From positions 1 through 64,000 of the forward strand of contig JAULBX010017748.1 of NCBI GenBank assembly GCA_032358255.1: a stretch of DNA of 64,000 nucleotides. Reading direction: 5' to 3'. The notes below the pieces were generated by a model. That model worked only from the letters and a program-made list of their open reading frames with translations, was not told the origin of the DNA and did no database searches. The DNA comes from Heterotrichella gracilis. Lineage: Eukaryota; Sar; Xanthophyceae; Tribonematales; Xanthonemataceae. The translations under genes and the position numbers were made by a program. This document shows positions 10,313 to 22,400 of this stretch, in pieces. Within the stretch, counting starts at the first letter, position 1; every line of letters begins with the position of its first letter.

Positions 10313-13300
10313 TCACTTCAGCCTGACCAGCACCTGGTCGGCAGCCACCACCTGCCCCTCCTCAGCCTCCACACACCCCACCTCCCCCCCCACCTCCGCC
10401 CGCAGCACGTTCCTCATCTTCATGGCCTCCACCACAGCCACCTCCTCCCCCGCCTCCACCCACTGCCCGGAGGCCACCCGCAGGGAGATGAGGGTGCCGG
10501 GCATGGGGGACTGGATCACCTGCGGGGGTGGGGGTGGATGGTTGACCTCAGTGGGGTGAGGGAGGGTATGCGTATGGTAGATGGGGGCACGACGCAGGCA
10601 GGGGATTGGGTGTCTTGTATGAGTGTGTGGGAGTGGGTAGGGGCAAGGGTGTGCAAGGATATCAGAATGTGTGCAAAGTGGTTCCTAGTTGCAGGGCGAC
10701 ATGCGCGAGCAACATGCGCCATATGTGCCACACATTTAATGAAGCCAAATGACGCAGAGCGACAGCAACAGATCTTGAATCACCCCTCCTACCCATCCTA
10801 CAGGATGAATCCGGATGGCGCAGCCTGTGCAACCATGTTCCTAAACCCTAAAGTATAAAACCCTAAACCACTACCCGCTGCTCTATACCCTTAGTTGAAC
10901 TATACCCTCTCCCCAGCCACCCCCCACCTTGCTGGTATCCACCATGACCGGTGGCGGCATGTGCGCAGCCAGGCGCGCACCCACAGGCGAATCCACCACC
11001 ACCTCCCGCTGCGCGCCACAGTACTGCACCACCCAACCCCGGGGGAGGCGCCGCATGATCTGCACATACCGCTCCCCACCATCCACGGTCACAGCCACCA
11101 GCTCCGCCACGTGGCTGGTGGGGGGTGGGGGGTGGCGGGGGGCGATGTAGATCATGCGGGTGGGCAGCTGGACCTCCAGGGTGCCTGGTGGGGGGTGTTG
11201 TGGGAGTTAGGGTGAAGCGGCCACGCAGGGTGAATGGGGGGGAACAAGGTGGTGGGGTTTGGAGACCACTGGCCCACAATTCAACACTGGCATTGCAAGT
11301 TCACACTATTACTTCTGGCTTCAGGATCTGAATTCGAAACACTGTGGTATGAGACACAGATGGCCTGTACTGGAATATTGGAGGGAATATGCGGACCTGT
11401 GCGCCGATGAACACCAGTGTCCCCACTAGCACCTAAGTACGCGCCATCAGCAGGTGATAACATGCAACTACTTTTGATTAAATGAGGGGGTCCTCACCAT
11501 GCGCCACCCCCTCCGCCCCCACCATGGCTGGTGCTGCAGGGCGCACAGTGGCGGGGGTGGGCCGGCCCCCCACGCTCACCACCACCTCCACCTCCCGCTC
11601 CACATGCTGCTTGCCTGCGGGTGGGTGGGTGGGTGGAGACAAACTCTTGGCTAGGGTTTTACAGTGGTGCGTGGATGTTGTTGTGGACCTGGGTTGCTTC
11701 CAATTGGAATGTGTTAGCCTTGAGGATCTCCATCGGAAGGTGCCGCACATGAGTACCAGGATCTGCCTCAAGCAGCGAACGCTACAGAGCAGAACGATCA
11801 CTGGTTGAAGCAGATCCTGTCACTCACGAGCCGAGCCTTTGGGCAGAGATCTTCAAGGCCATTGCCTGTGGTGACATGTCACATTGGTTGGAGCCCATAG
11901 CTGTGCATACTCATTTTGGCAGCTAGAGAGCACTGCCCCGCCACCCGCCACCACCACCACCAGCAGCAGCATGGCTGTGGCTGTGGCTGTGGCTGTGGCT
12001 GTGGCTGTGGCTTTGGTCCTTGCTGGCAATATCGCTGTCACTGCCATCACCATCACAGCCACACCCATAAACCCTCGCAGCGTTTTCCCCACAACCCCAC
12101 CCAACTCACCTCACTCCCCAACACCCACCAGCTTGGCCTGGCCTCCCCGGGTCACATGCATCATGGCCACCACCACCACCACCACCACCACCACCACCAA
12201 CAACAACAACACCGACTCATGGATGTGGCTGCGGTCTCCTGCCAATATCCACTGCCACCCCCATCACCCACCCCCCAACCCCTTACCTGCCAGCCTGGCC
12301 TCCCTAGTCACATGCATCATGGCCCCCAGCGCCACCACCTCCTCCTCCTGACCCTGGCTTAGGGCAAGGTTGAGGGGGTGCATGGAGGCGTGGGTGGGGT
12401 AGTGCTCGCTGTGGTAGGCGGTGGAGATGTCGCCAGCCTGTGGGGGTGGGGGGTGGGTCATGAACCCTTACAAGGGTTGAGAAGGTGCATGGTGGCAGGG
12501 CGCAGTGGGATAACAGCGCACAGGGGCTATGATGATCATTGTAATTACCTTTCGCCTCGTAATTGTCCTTATCATTGTTATTCTGGGTAAGGTATTCTAA
12601 ACTTTAGAATACCTTAATGAATCGGATTTAATCAGATGATGATGATGATTTATTCCCCCCTACCTGGAAGTCGTCCTCCACCACCACATGCCTGAGCAGG
12701 CAGGTGTTGTTGGCAGGCCCCCGGATGACATATGCATCCAATGAAAATGCTAGTGATTATCATGAAATGGCATTATGATCACAGGATCAAGATAATGACA
12801 ATGACTTGATTGCAATACATTTCTGAGTCCGGTTACAACCAGTCCCACCTGGAAGTCGTCCTCCACCACCACATGCCTGAGCAGGCAGGTGTTGTTGGCA
12901 GGCCCGCGAATGACGTAGGCATCCAATGCGCTGCACATGGCGGCTATGGCGGCGGGGCGGGTGGGTGCGTGGGTGACCAGCTTGCTGATCAGGGGGTCAT
13001 AATAGATGGAGATGGTGGAGCCTGGGGAGGAAATGGTGAAGTGGCGTGTTGGGTGGACCGGGATGTGCGTGTGGTGTGGGGCTGTGGTGTGTTGCTGGCC
13101 ATGCTCCCTTTGACGGATTTTATACGTACACGACACACGTACACCATTTACATCCTTGCACAAAGTGCAAATGCTACTCAGATTTAATAAAGGAAATTAT
13201 TGAAGGGGACGGGAGCACAATAAATTGGTGCATATACTATGTAATGTCATAACGATACACTATGGTGTGTACAGTACCATTAACACCGGGATCCATTACA

Positions 13301-16300
13301 CAAGCCCCATGCCCCCCCCGCCTACCTTCCTGTACCCCTGAATCCACACGCACCCCCTCCCCGCTGGGCTCCGCGTATCGTTTCAGGCTTCCCACGGAGG
13401 GCATGAACCCTCGGGCAGGGTCTTCGGCGTACACACGGCACTCCAGTGCCCACCCGTTGATCTGGGAGGCCTGCACGGGAGGGTTGGGAGTAGGGTGTAC
13501 GTTTTCAAAGTCTGGCTGCAAGTGGTGTGAAAACACGGGGAAAAAGGAAAGATTAGAGGGAACCTTTCGTATGACCTCAAAAACTTTTAAATAATCTTAA
13601 AAGAATCTGCTTATTTTTACAAATAAACAGCTTCACCCGCACTCACCCTCTCCTGTGTCAAGTCCAGGTGCTCCCCCGTCGCCACCCGCAGCATGTGCTC
13701 CACCAGGTCCTGGCCACTGATGGCCTCGGTCACTGGGTGCTCCACCTGCAGCCGCGTGTTCATCTCCAGGAAGTAAAACTGGCGGTGCCGGTCAACCAGG
13801 AACTCCACCGTGCCTGCGGGAAATAAGGGCACGAGGTTGGCCTCGTGAACAAAGGGTTCATGCGTAGGTTGGTGGTACTAATCGGGGTTTTGCACTTTCG
13901 AGCTGGGTCTGTGGCTGGGTGCTCCACCTGCAGCCGCGTGTTCATCTTCAGAAACAAAACTGGCGATGGCGATCAACCAGGAATTCAGCTGTGCCAACTA
14001 TAAAGATGAATGTTGAGGATACAGGTAAGGGATTGGAGCTGGTGGTGTGTCACTGCAAACAGAGGTCGGTGGCTAGAACCCTGGTTTTGGTCAGTAATTG
14101 CTGTATCTGCACTCGCATGTTCATCTCTAGGAGACATAATAAGGGTTTAAATTTGGGCGTTGGTCAATTGATCAAGCAGAACACAACCCCCCACCCCACC
14201 TGCCGAGTAGTACCCCACCGCCCTGCACAGCGCCGCAGCCTGCTCCCCCATGGCTGCGCGCGTGGCGGGGTCAAGGAAGGTTGACGGCGCCTCCTCAATA
14301 ACCTTCTGGTTGCGGCGCTGAATGGAGCACTCACGCTCAGGCAACCATACCACATGACCGTGCTGGTCGCCCATAACCTGCACATATGGCATGTGGAGTT
14401 GGGATAGGTGTACACTTTAAGGAGCGCGGCCTAGCAAGTGGAGTGTCCTGCTGCCCATCAGTGGGCGGCCACACCACGAGGCCGTGGAGCCATGCTAGTC
14501 GGTCACCACCTGTATCTCGATACCCCTAGGTGCCTAGGGGCGCTTTTCACAACAGGAAACCCTCCTAGGGTTCTAGGGTCTGCCCCACCTGTATCTCTAT
14601 GTGCCTGGGCATCTCAATGAACTTCTCCAGCAGCATGCGGTTGTCACCGAAGGAGGACAGCGCCTCCTGGGATGACAGGCAAAACCCCTCTACAAGCTCG
14701 TCCTGCAAGGGGGTGAAAATGGGTCATGATGCAGTGAAAGGAGAGGGAAGTGCAGCCTAGAAGTTAGCGTTGCGAGGAATCCCTTCTGGTGTGCTCTGTA
14801 TATGCTCCTGGCTACACATGCAAAATCTATTGCGATTTCAGTGAAGCATACATATACAAGGGTACAACAGTCGGCATACTCCAACTACATCTGCAAAATC
14901 ACTGCATTTAACACCTGTGCAACCTCAACACTGTACACTGTGCAGCACATGTGCTGGGAGCAAAAACGTACATCGCTCCACGCCACGCGCATGCCCTTGC
15001 CTCCCCCTCCCGCAGAGGCCTTGATCATGACCGGGTAGCCAATCTCTTGGGCAAGTGCAACCGCATGGTCCGGCCCCTCCACCTCGCCTACCCACCCGGG
15101 GATGGTGTGCACCCCCGCCTGCTTGGCAATGCGCTTGCTCTCCACCTGGGGACAGGGGGCATCCACTGGTTGCTACCATCCCATCCAATAGGGTCACCAG
15201 CAGAAGATGATGGCAGAATGATGATGAAACAGTGTCACTAGCCCCCAGCGCTTGTAGTGTAGCACAGAAGTTTTGCTACAAGGGCTTGAGGTTTTCTGCA
15301 CCAGGCCATTTGTGTATGCATGGTAGCCAGCGCCTGTTACCCATCAGGCGAGCTTGCGCAAGTTGAATGGGAAATTGAAAGCAGTTGAATGGGAAATTGA
15401 GTGCCGAGGTAGGGTTTGTGCAGCTTCGCACAAAAACCCTAAACCCTAAACATATGCCACAAGCTAAGAGGATTCAGGGTTCATGCGCATGACTTAAGCA
15501 GGCAACAAGGCTGCTGGGTGTACTTGCCACCTACCTTGTCGCCCATCGCCCGGAGGGCAGAGGCAGGGGGTCCAATAAAGGTGATGCCCGCCTTGCCCAG
15601 GGCCTCTGCAAAATGCGCATTTTCTGACAGGAAGCCATACCCAGGATGCACCTGCAGTAAAAGAACCGTCCTTTATGGGAAGGGCACGTTGCACGTGATA
15701 TGGATATTCGGGGATGGAACAGGTTGCGGAATGGGACGGCATGGCGTCCGACGTGGCACTATTACCCAGTCAGACCCAACTACCGTACTTCCCAACACTC
15801 CCAAAAAACAGGCTATAAATCGTACTTATAGCTAATGAACGGGAGTCTAGCGCAACTGGCCTTCTCGCTTTCGCTTGACAGCGCACCATATGCATGCATA
15901 TAAATCTGTTCCGACACATGTGGTGTCGGAGTTTCCCATACCGCTTCAGCCCCAGTCTCTCGGGCAGCATTCACGATGGCATCGATGCGTAGGTAGCTTT
16001 CAGCGGACGGCGGAGGTCCCTGCAAGCGTAGCCGAGCAGTTTACTCTGCGAGTGCCCACCAATGGGACGACCAAGAAATTGCACCCATATTACGAACCTG
16101 AAGCAGCGACTTACTATGCAAACGGCTTCGTCTGCAAACCTGGAGTGCACTGCATTCCTGTCAGCCTCGCTGTATACTGCCACTGTCTGTATGCCCAATC
16201 TCCTTGCCGTCCTGACAACTCTACAAGCAATCTCCCCCCTGTTTGCGATCAGGATTTTGCTGAAGATGGGGGCCTGGGGTGCTGTGGAGAAGCCCTTAGG

Positions 16301-16402
16301 GCCGTGGGCTGTGATTGAGACGACAGTGGCGCTATCAGGTTGAAAGAGCAAGCGTTGGGCAGCTCGTATGCTGAGTAATGCCGAGTGGAAGTGACGCCTC
16401 AT
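10313..16402 (-). CDS. PCCA: propionyl-CoA carboxylase alpha (biotin-carrying) subunit
   Basis: Exons in gene order: 16115-16402, 15942-16019, 15535-15651, 14972-15145, 14589-14702, 14200-14377, 13647-13813, 13326-13470, 12849-13021, 12287-12437, 11498-11614, 10928-11184, 10313-10519. All introns are GT-AG and phases close to 721 aa. The Arg-rich N-terminus (about 1-40) looks like a mitochondrial targeting peptide. Biotin carboxylase follows ([20 protein letters not shown] near 48), the ATP-grasp loop GGGGKG near 207, active-site RLQVEHP near 340, the subunit-interface BT domain, and the biotin acceptor EAMKM with Lys near 687. It carboxylates propionyl-CoA to methylmalonyl-CoA with the beta subunit, which is not in this window. 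PCCA is preferred over methylcrotonyl-CoA carboxylase because of [37 protein letters not shown] and AGDIST, which follow PCCA closely. Confidence 0.93.
11968..12012. repeat. (GGCTGT)n hexamer microsatellite
   Basis: About six tandem GGCTGT units lie in a PCCA intron, followed further on by a (CAC)n run at about 12169-12198. They are simple repeats and have no visible coding role. Confidence 0.85.
12135..12168 (-). repeat. echo of PCCA exon 10 3' edge
   Basis: CCTGGCCTCCC followed by GTCACATGCATCATGGCC repeats the coding sequence at 12294-12323. It lies in the downstream intron in the same orientation, with a few changes. Confidence 0.65.
12662..12743 (-). repeat. echo of PCCA exon 9 3' edge with donor site
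   Basis: 59 bases at 12662-12720 are identical to 12847-12905, covering the donor site and the last about 19 codons of exon 9. A few mismatches follow before homology ends. It is the least diverged exon echo in the window, so it is probably recent. The copy keeps a usable GT donor but has no acceptor. Confidence 0.9.
13916..14140 (-). repeat. two echoes of PCCA exon 7 5' half
   Basis: 13916-13996 repeats 13735-13814 (the part encoding VEFLVD through [10 protein letters not shown]) with scattered substitutions. A more decayed third copy lies at about 14093-14140 (CGCATGTTCATCTCTAGGAG). Both lie in the intron upstream of the true exon in gene orientation. Confidence 0.8.
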
Positions 16403-16682
16403 GGTCGATAGTCAATGCGTTTGGTTCAGTCATGCCTTTCCAGGGGAAGCATTAAACACTTGGGTGCCATAGCCAGCCACACTGTGTGCTTTACCACAGG
16501 AATTAGGACCAACTGAAGTTGTATAAACCACCTAAAATTGTTTTCGAGACCAATAGCCAGTTTACATCCCTGGGACTGCGTTTTGTGCGGTGCTGCTCTT
16601 CAACAACGTTCTGTGCTTTCCTTCAGGAACGCACCTAGCACTTCCCAGAACATAACGGCGTGTTCACTGCGTCGAGATAGTT
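16403..16682. promoter_or_regulatory. divergent promoter region of PCCA and MSL channel
   Basis: About 280 bases separate the PCCA start codon (minus strand) from the earliest in-frame start of the channel gene (plus strand), so both core promoters should lie here. If the channel starts at 16860 the region is about 460 bases and includes the TGCATGCATGCATG block at about 16745-16758. No TATA box is convincing. Confidence 0.45.
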
Positions 16683-19600
16683 GTGCACTCTGTCGAGGTT
16701 GTTGCTGCCAAGGTTTCACACTCTTCCCGCCATCATCTGTTATATGCATGCATGCATGTGCCCAGTTGCGGGGCTCTCCAACACCGGCTGATCTGGTGGT
16801 CCAACAGCGGCAGTACCGTTTTCCATACGCCCAGATATACCACGTTGAACAGCCGCACAATGTTACGGACGCACACCAGCGGTGCTATGCACCTCAAAGC
16901 AAGCACCATATGGCATGCAGCAAAGCTCAGCCACCACACACCCACTCCAAGGCCCTCCCAGGGGCCCAGCACCCTGGCAAGCCCATACCGTAGGCCTTGG
17001 CCCAGCCCGCAGCGCAAGGCAGCTCAGCGACAACGCAGCCCAATCAAACCCACAGCCCTGGCAGACACCTCGTTCAATTTCCTGCACTTTTCGGCAGAAG
17101 TCTCCGACACCCTCACCAGCTCGCTGTCCCAAGCGGTGCTGACAATGGCAGCCAGGGCTGGCAGTACCATAGTTCAGCAGAGCTGGGCTGTGATCGCTGT
17201 CAACTTCCTGTGCTCCACCCTCATCTCACTCACCCTCACGGCAGTGGGGCTCAAGCTGCTAGACGCCTCCATCCATAAGCTGCAAGCCCTGGTAAGCGTG
17301 TATTACGATGACGTCAAGACCTTGTTGTGCACTTAACATCTCAGCCGGCAGACAACGAGATACCTGGCATCTGCGCACTGGAAAACTCTGCAATCCCTCC
17401 AGGGTAATGGTTGCAGAACCCCGACAGCAACCTGATTAGCACCCCTCGGACTGTGATGTCAGGCCTGATACAGCAGGTCTCATACAACGTTGTATAGCAG
17501 CAAATTTACTTAGAGGTTCCCACTTGGTCATTGCCTGCTACCCCAACGAACATCCCTACCCATTGAATGCCGCCCACCGAAGGATCTGGGCCGTGGTCAC
17601 AGGCGAGTGCTACCTCCGACAGCAACCTGAAGACCAGCACCCCCCAGTTTATGATGTCAGACCTGGTGGCCTCATATAACGCTGGATAGCAGCAACCTGG
17701 GTACCCACATGGTCTTGGCCTGCTCGGTGAACATCCTTGGCAATTGAAAGCGGCCCATTGACAATGACTAAGTGCAATTCAATGAACGCTACATCTCACT
17801 TACAGAACACTGGTTCCTGGTCGATGATCATTGAATGCTGCCCACTGAGACACCTGGGTCATGGTTGCAGGCGCAAGCTACTTCGGACAGCAACCTGAAG
17901 AACAGCACCCCCCAGTACGTGATGTCAGACGTGGTGGCATCCTGCGAGCGCCCCGCGGCCTTCCTCATCTACCTCATCGCCATCGGGCGGGTGCTGCGGC
18001 AAACAGCTGTGGCGGTGTACTTGGAGTACTTCAACAAAGGGGGCGCGCCAGGTGAGAATAACTAAAGTCTAACACAACTCTAAACTGTGAACCTTAAATC
18101 CCAAACATGGAGTACTTTCACAAAGGAGGTACGCCAGGTGAGAAAACGATTGACCTAAATCTCTTCCTCTTGTTCCTTACATTCAACAATATATTCAAGA
18201 GGCAGTGAATGTCATACTGTCGGATGCTGAGGAGGAATTTGTCTGGCTGGTGTCACCCAGCTGCTCCCTGACCGTTCACTTTTGAAGTGTTGTGTTGATT
18301 GCTATGCAGTGGGTCAGGTCCTGCAGAAGGTGTTTGACAACGTGGTGCTGCTTGAGGACATTGCCAGCCGCATGTTCAGGATGGTGTTGTGGACACTGCT
18401 GTAAGTGTGGACCCCCCCCCCCCCCACACACACACACACACGCACACACACACACACACTCCCAGTAATTGTGACTGTAATTGTGTTTGCAGTGGAGGTG
18501 AAGGCTTTATTTGAACTTGAAAGGCTGCAAATATTGCTGTCAAATCACTATCAATTGACTTGCCTGCAGGACGTGGGCTGTGCTGGAGTTCAAAGCCATC
18601 GCCGTTGCTCGGACCATTGACATCACAGGTGATGAGCTGGATGCCTCTTTTTGCCTTGAATCAACCTCCCGAATGTCTGGAATCACCTGCAGGTCGCATC
18701 ATGTCATGTCGTGTTTTTGCGTTGATGTCTGATTGGCCCTGATTGATGTCTGCATGCACCTGGCCGCCCCCTTTTGTGAAAATGGGGTGTCTTGTGTGTG
18801 GTCCACCTGTATCACATCTAAGGCGCATGTGCCGATGGCTGGGGAGATGCAAGCCCTGGCTGCTGAATGTCTATCATCACCTCCTGATCACCTCAGATCA
18901 CCTCTGATTACTCATGAACCCATGCACCCGACCATGTGGATTGCATGGTGATTGCTGGCCACCTGGCTGGTCCTAATCACATCTAATCGCCTCCTGACTG
19001 TGTCTGATCACATCTGATCGTTACAGGGGACGATGTGGATCATGTGGTGATTGCTGACCACCTGGCTGCTTCTGACTACATTTGATTACATCTAATCACC
19101 TCAGATTGTTCCCCATTTCTGTTCAGGCGACGATGTGGATCGTGTGGTGATTGCGGGGGACACGCTTGCCACCTGGCTGGTGCTAATCCCATTTGATTGC
19201 CTGCTGATTGTGTCTGATCATCTCTGATCGTTGCAGGGGATGATGTGGATCGTGTGGTGATTGCTGGGGACACGCTTGCCACCTGGCTGATCCTGGCTGT
19301 GTTCACCCTGCGCATCGCCATCATTGCGGGGATCAATGTAGCACCGGTGCTGGCGGCAGGGGGCATCTCCACATTTGTGCTGGGGCTGGCATCGCAAGCC
19401 GCCCTGCAGGACGTGATCGCAGGGGTATCATTGGTGCGCCCAGTGCTTAGGTTCATGCATTGCACATTAGCGGCCAGAGCCACACATGTACAAAAGAGCC
19501 GCCAAGCAATAAGTGTCCTGCGACTGTTATGACCATTGACTGCTTGGTAGTTGGGCCGGTTTTGGTAGTGGGGGGCCATCTCCACCTATATGCTGGGACT

Positions 19601-21917
19601 TGCATCGCAAGCCGCCCTGCAGGACGTGATCGCAGGGGTCTCACTGGTACGTAGGCCACATTGTTGCGCCCTTACTTAGGGTTCATGCAATGCAGATTGG
19701 CAGCCAGCCTCATAGCTTTCAACGCGTATATACCATTGACTTGTAGCAATAGCTTTGTACCCTTAGTTTCTTCCCCCTGCTGCAGTTCATTTCCGGCCCG
19801 TTTGTGGTGGGTGAGCGCGTGAAGCTGGGTGCCCCGGCCAATGTGGGCGGGTATGTGGAGCGGGTGGACTTCACACGCACTGTCATCCGCACGGACACCC
19901 TCATGCCCATCACCATACCCAACAAGGTGATGATCAGGTCCAAGCAATCAATTGCCAAGCAATCACAGTGTATCTAACCCTGATGACGGCTGGGAATGCC
20001 TTTTGTTTGTTTGTTTTGTATCTTTCCCCAGGTGAATTCACTAAACGCGCACAGCCATCCGCACGGACACCCTCATACCCATCACCATACCCAAAAAGGT
20101 AGTCATCTGACCCCAGCCGATGGCCATCTCAGTTACAATGGGGTCCCATCAACCTAATTCTGGTGATGGAAACTTCACGGTCACTGTCATTTGCACAGAC
20201 ATGCTCATGTCCATCCCCATCCCCAACAAGGGGATGGCCTGACCCTGGGGGATTGCCAACTCAATCACAATGGGATTTAACTATTTAGGGTTTAGGGTTT
20301 AGGGTTTAGGGTGATACGAATTTCATGGTCACTGTCATTCGCACAGGCATGCTCATGCCAATCACAATACCCAACAAGGGGATGGCCTGACCCTGGGGGA
20401 TTGTCAACTCAATCACAGCGCATCAAACCAGGGTTGATTGAACAGTCACTTGAACAGTCACTTGAACCTAAAATTTCTTCCAGGTGGTTGTCATTTGCAA
20501 TCATCACCAATGAGTCGCGTGCTGGCCAGAGCCCAGTCATCACATAGGATTACAATCACGTATAATTACACGCAACCACTTGCCCTGCCAGCTTCTAATA
20601 ATAACAACAATAACAGCAGTAGTGATGATAATCACCTGAAAAACTTGACAGGTGGTTGCCAGCTCCATCATCACCAATTCCCACAGAATCAGATTGAATT
20701 ACAGTTACAATAACATGTAAATTATGTGATATAATGATATAAATTGTATGATATAATCCCACAGTTAACACGCAATCACATGACCTCCCAGGTGGTTGCC
20801 AGCTCAATCATCACCAATGAGACTCGCGCTGGTCTGAGCCCAGTCATCACCTCCTACCCCGGCCACCGCCAGCTGTCGTTCTCCCTGCAGATCGCCTACA
20901 GCTCGCACACTCGAGTGGATGAAGCATGCAGGTGAGCCAAGGTATAAATGTAATTGATAGTTTTAATTACATTGTAACTGTAATAAAAGCTGCTAATTGC
21001 CTACCGTTTGCATGCTGGAGTTACGAAGCATCCAGGTGAGTTGGGGATCAAGAGGAGGCCCTGATGGTTTAGGGTTGAAAGGGATATGGATTAGGGTTTA
21101 GGTGAGTTAGGAATAAAGGGAGGACCTGTCAGTAGGGCTGTCATTTCTTGAGCAAATAGCATTGCTGCATTTTTCTTTATTGTCTAGGTACTCTGCCACA
21201 ATGGTACTGCTGAAGTTGGTGCTGTGTGGGGCCTTCAAGTCCCCTTAAAATGGTTAATATGCGTGTGTGCCGTGCCGTGACGTATGTGGCATTTTCTTGG
21301 TGTGAAATTAGCACCAGGTTACAAGGCACTGAACAAGCGAACCCCCTTGCTTGCAGCGCCCTGGTGGGGCAGCTGCGGTCCGACCCCCAGGTCAGCTCCA
21401 ACAAGCCCGCCAAGGTGTTCATCTTGGACACAAAGGACACCCACCTGCAGATGATCGTATCGGTGCGTGCTGCCAAAACCCTAACCATGAACCCTAAACC
21501 CTAAACACAGGCCTGCCAAGGTGTTCATCCTGAGCAAAAAGGACGCACACCTGCAGATGATCGTGTCGAAATCAACAACCCCCCATGAGGACCACCAAAC
21601 ACATCAGGCAGGGTGACCCACTAGTGAGCATGCCACCACCACAATATCCACCATGCATGTGCACAACCCAAACCCCTAATGCACAGCCCCCCCCTCATCA
21701 TACACACCCCCTTGCACACCTGTAAACCCCCACACTCACACCACCATTGCCCCCCTTGCAGCTTTACAGCACCAACGAAGCAGCTCGGGGGTTCAGCGCC
21801 CTGCGCCAGCGGATAATCCTGCAAACTCTAAGGGTCCTGGACGAGCACAGGGTGGAGATCATGGATCGGATGCTGCTGGGTGCACCGGATGGGCTGGTGA
21901 TTCGCCAGGAGACTTGA
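16683..21917 (+). CDS. MscS-like mechanosensitive ion channel (MSL type)
   Basis: Exons: 16683-17291, 17871-18051, 18310-18400, 18570-18628, 19237-19433, 19786-19926, 20792-20931, 21357-21462, 21762-21917. All junctions are GT-AG and in phase, giving 559 aa from 16683. Starts at 16860 or 16887 are equally possible, and the basic, Ser/Thr/Pro-rich N-terminus could be an organelle transit peptide. Hydrophobic segments lie at the end of exon 1 (VNFLCSTLISLTLTAVGL), in exon 2 (AFLIYLIAIG), exons 3-4 and exon 5. The MscS signature is the pore helix GISTFVLGLASQAALQDV in exon 5, followed by FISGPFVVGERVKLG in exon 6. This family releases ions when membrane tension rises; plant homologues act in plastid, mitochondrial or plasma membranes. 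The cytoplasmic domain is short. Confidence 0.9.
17402..17690 (+). repeat. two echoes of MSL exon 2 with its acceptor
   Basis: 17402-17485 and 17588-17677 repeat the true exon start (about 17857-17945) with the ATGGTTGCAG- or GTGGTCACAG-type acceptor and CGACAGCAACCTGAA core. The spacer (ATAGCAGCAA ... TGGTC ... GCCTGC) is also repeated, so units of about 190-270 bases were duplicated, not just exon pieces. Confidence 0.85.
18107..18142 (+). repeat. echo of MSL exon 2 3' edge
   Basis: GGAGTACTTTCACAAAGGAG and the following CGCCAGGTGAGAA copy 18022-18060 including the GT donor, just inside the downstream intron. Confidence 0.8.
18929..19236 (+). repeat. three tandem echoes of MSL exon 5 5' edge
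   Basis: Units at about 18929, 19026 and 19126 each carry a GATGTGGAT..TGTGGTGATTGC core, ACCTGGCTG, and a CTGATCA-rich pyrimidine spacer ending in an ACAG or TCAG acceptor. The fourth unit is the true exon starting at 19237. The period is about 100-110 bases. Confidence 0.85.
19545..19660 (+). repeat. echo of MSL exon 5 3' half
   Basis: About 19553-19647 copies the pore-helix coding segment (GCATCGCAAGCCGCCCTGCA ... GGGGTCTCACTG) and its GT donor, downstream of the true exon. The 5' part of the copy is decayed and out of frame. Confidence 0.8.
20035..20440 (+). repeat. three echoes of MSL exon 6 3' edge plus TTTAGGG tract
   Basis: Copies of the segment encoding TVIRTDTLMPITIPNK occur at about 20047-20100, 20179-20232 and 20326-20382. 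Four perfect TTTAGGG units (20284-20311) lie between the second and third. Later copies share changes such as AAGGGGATGGCCTGACCC, so duplication was stepwise. Confidence 0.85.
20478..20700 (+). repeat. two echoes of MSL exon 7 5' edge
   Basis: About 20481-20546 and 20650-20690 copy the acceptor and start of exon 7 (CAGGTGGTTGCCAGCTC, ATCATCACCAAT, GCTGG, AGCCCAGTCATCAC). The true exon starts at 20792. Confidence 0.85.
21506..21568 (+). repeat. echo of MSL exon 8 3' edge
   Basis: GCCAAGGTGTTCATC ... CACCTGCAGATGATCGT repeats 21408-21462, right after a CCCTAAACCCTAAAC tract. Confidence 0.85.
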
Positions 21918-22026
21918 GGGAGCAGGGTGACATTTGGGATGGGGGTGAAAGGGGCTCAATGATGGTTTTGCGCGCTGAAATCTACTCCCTGGTGGGACCC
22001 TTGGAGCTATCTGTATCATGACACCT

Positions 22027-22400
22027 AGTGGTGTTGGAGGACCACGGGGTGGAGATCATGGATCGGATGCTGCTGGCTGCTCTGGATGGGCTGGTGGTCC
22101 GCCAGGAGACTTGATGCAGGGTGCAGGCAGTGGGGGTGAAATGGGTTTGGGCTTATTGGGCTATTCATGACCAGCGCGTGGGTAAACCACTATGGCGGGC
22201 CCTTGGAGCAGTGGGTGGAAAATTGCGTAAGGGCCCAATGTGGGTAAGGGGCTCGAGCCACATTTTGCGCCCTTGGGATAAATTGCAGCAATGCACCTTT
22301 GGGAGGGTTGGAAGCCCTCCTTAGGGTTTTTGGGAGAGGTTTGAGGTGCAAACCATGCCCGGGATGCTGCTGGGCACGCCTGAAGGGCTGATGGGTTGAG
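22027..22400 (+). repeat. two echoes of MSL terminal exon
   Basis: 22027-22114 repeats the last about 28 codons and stop (GTGGAGATCATGGATCGGAT ... CGCCAGGAGACTTGA) at about 21833-21917. A more decayed copy lies at about 22340-22400. They lie past the gene's own stop, so splicing is not needed for an echo to form. Confidence 0.85.

Noticed and set aside
12662-12743. The duplicated PCCA segment as a second real exon
   Set aside because: It has a donor but no acceptor and would repeat residues already encoded by exon 9.
10313-16402. Methylcrotonyl-CoA carboxylase alpha as the product
   Set aside because: Several diagnostic stretches ([43 protein letters not shown]) and the spacing follow PCCA instead.
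18419-18460. Poly-C and (AC)n run after MSL exon 3
   Set aside because: Simple microsatellite in an intron; no sign of function.
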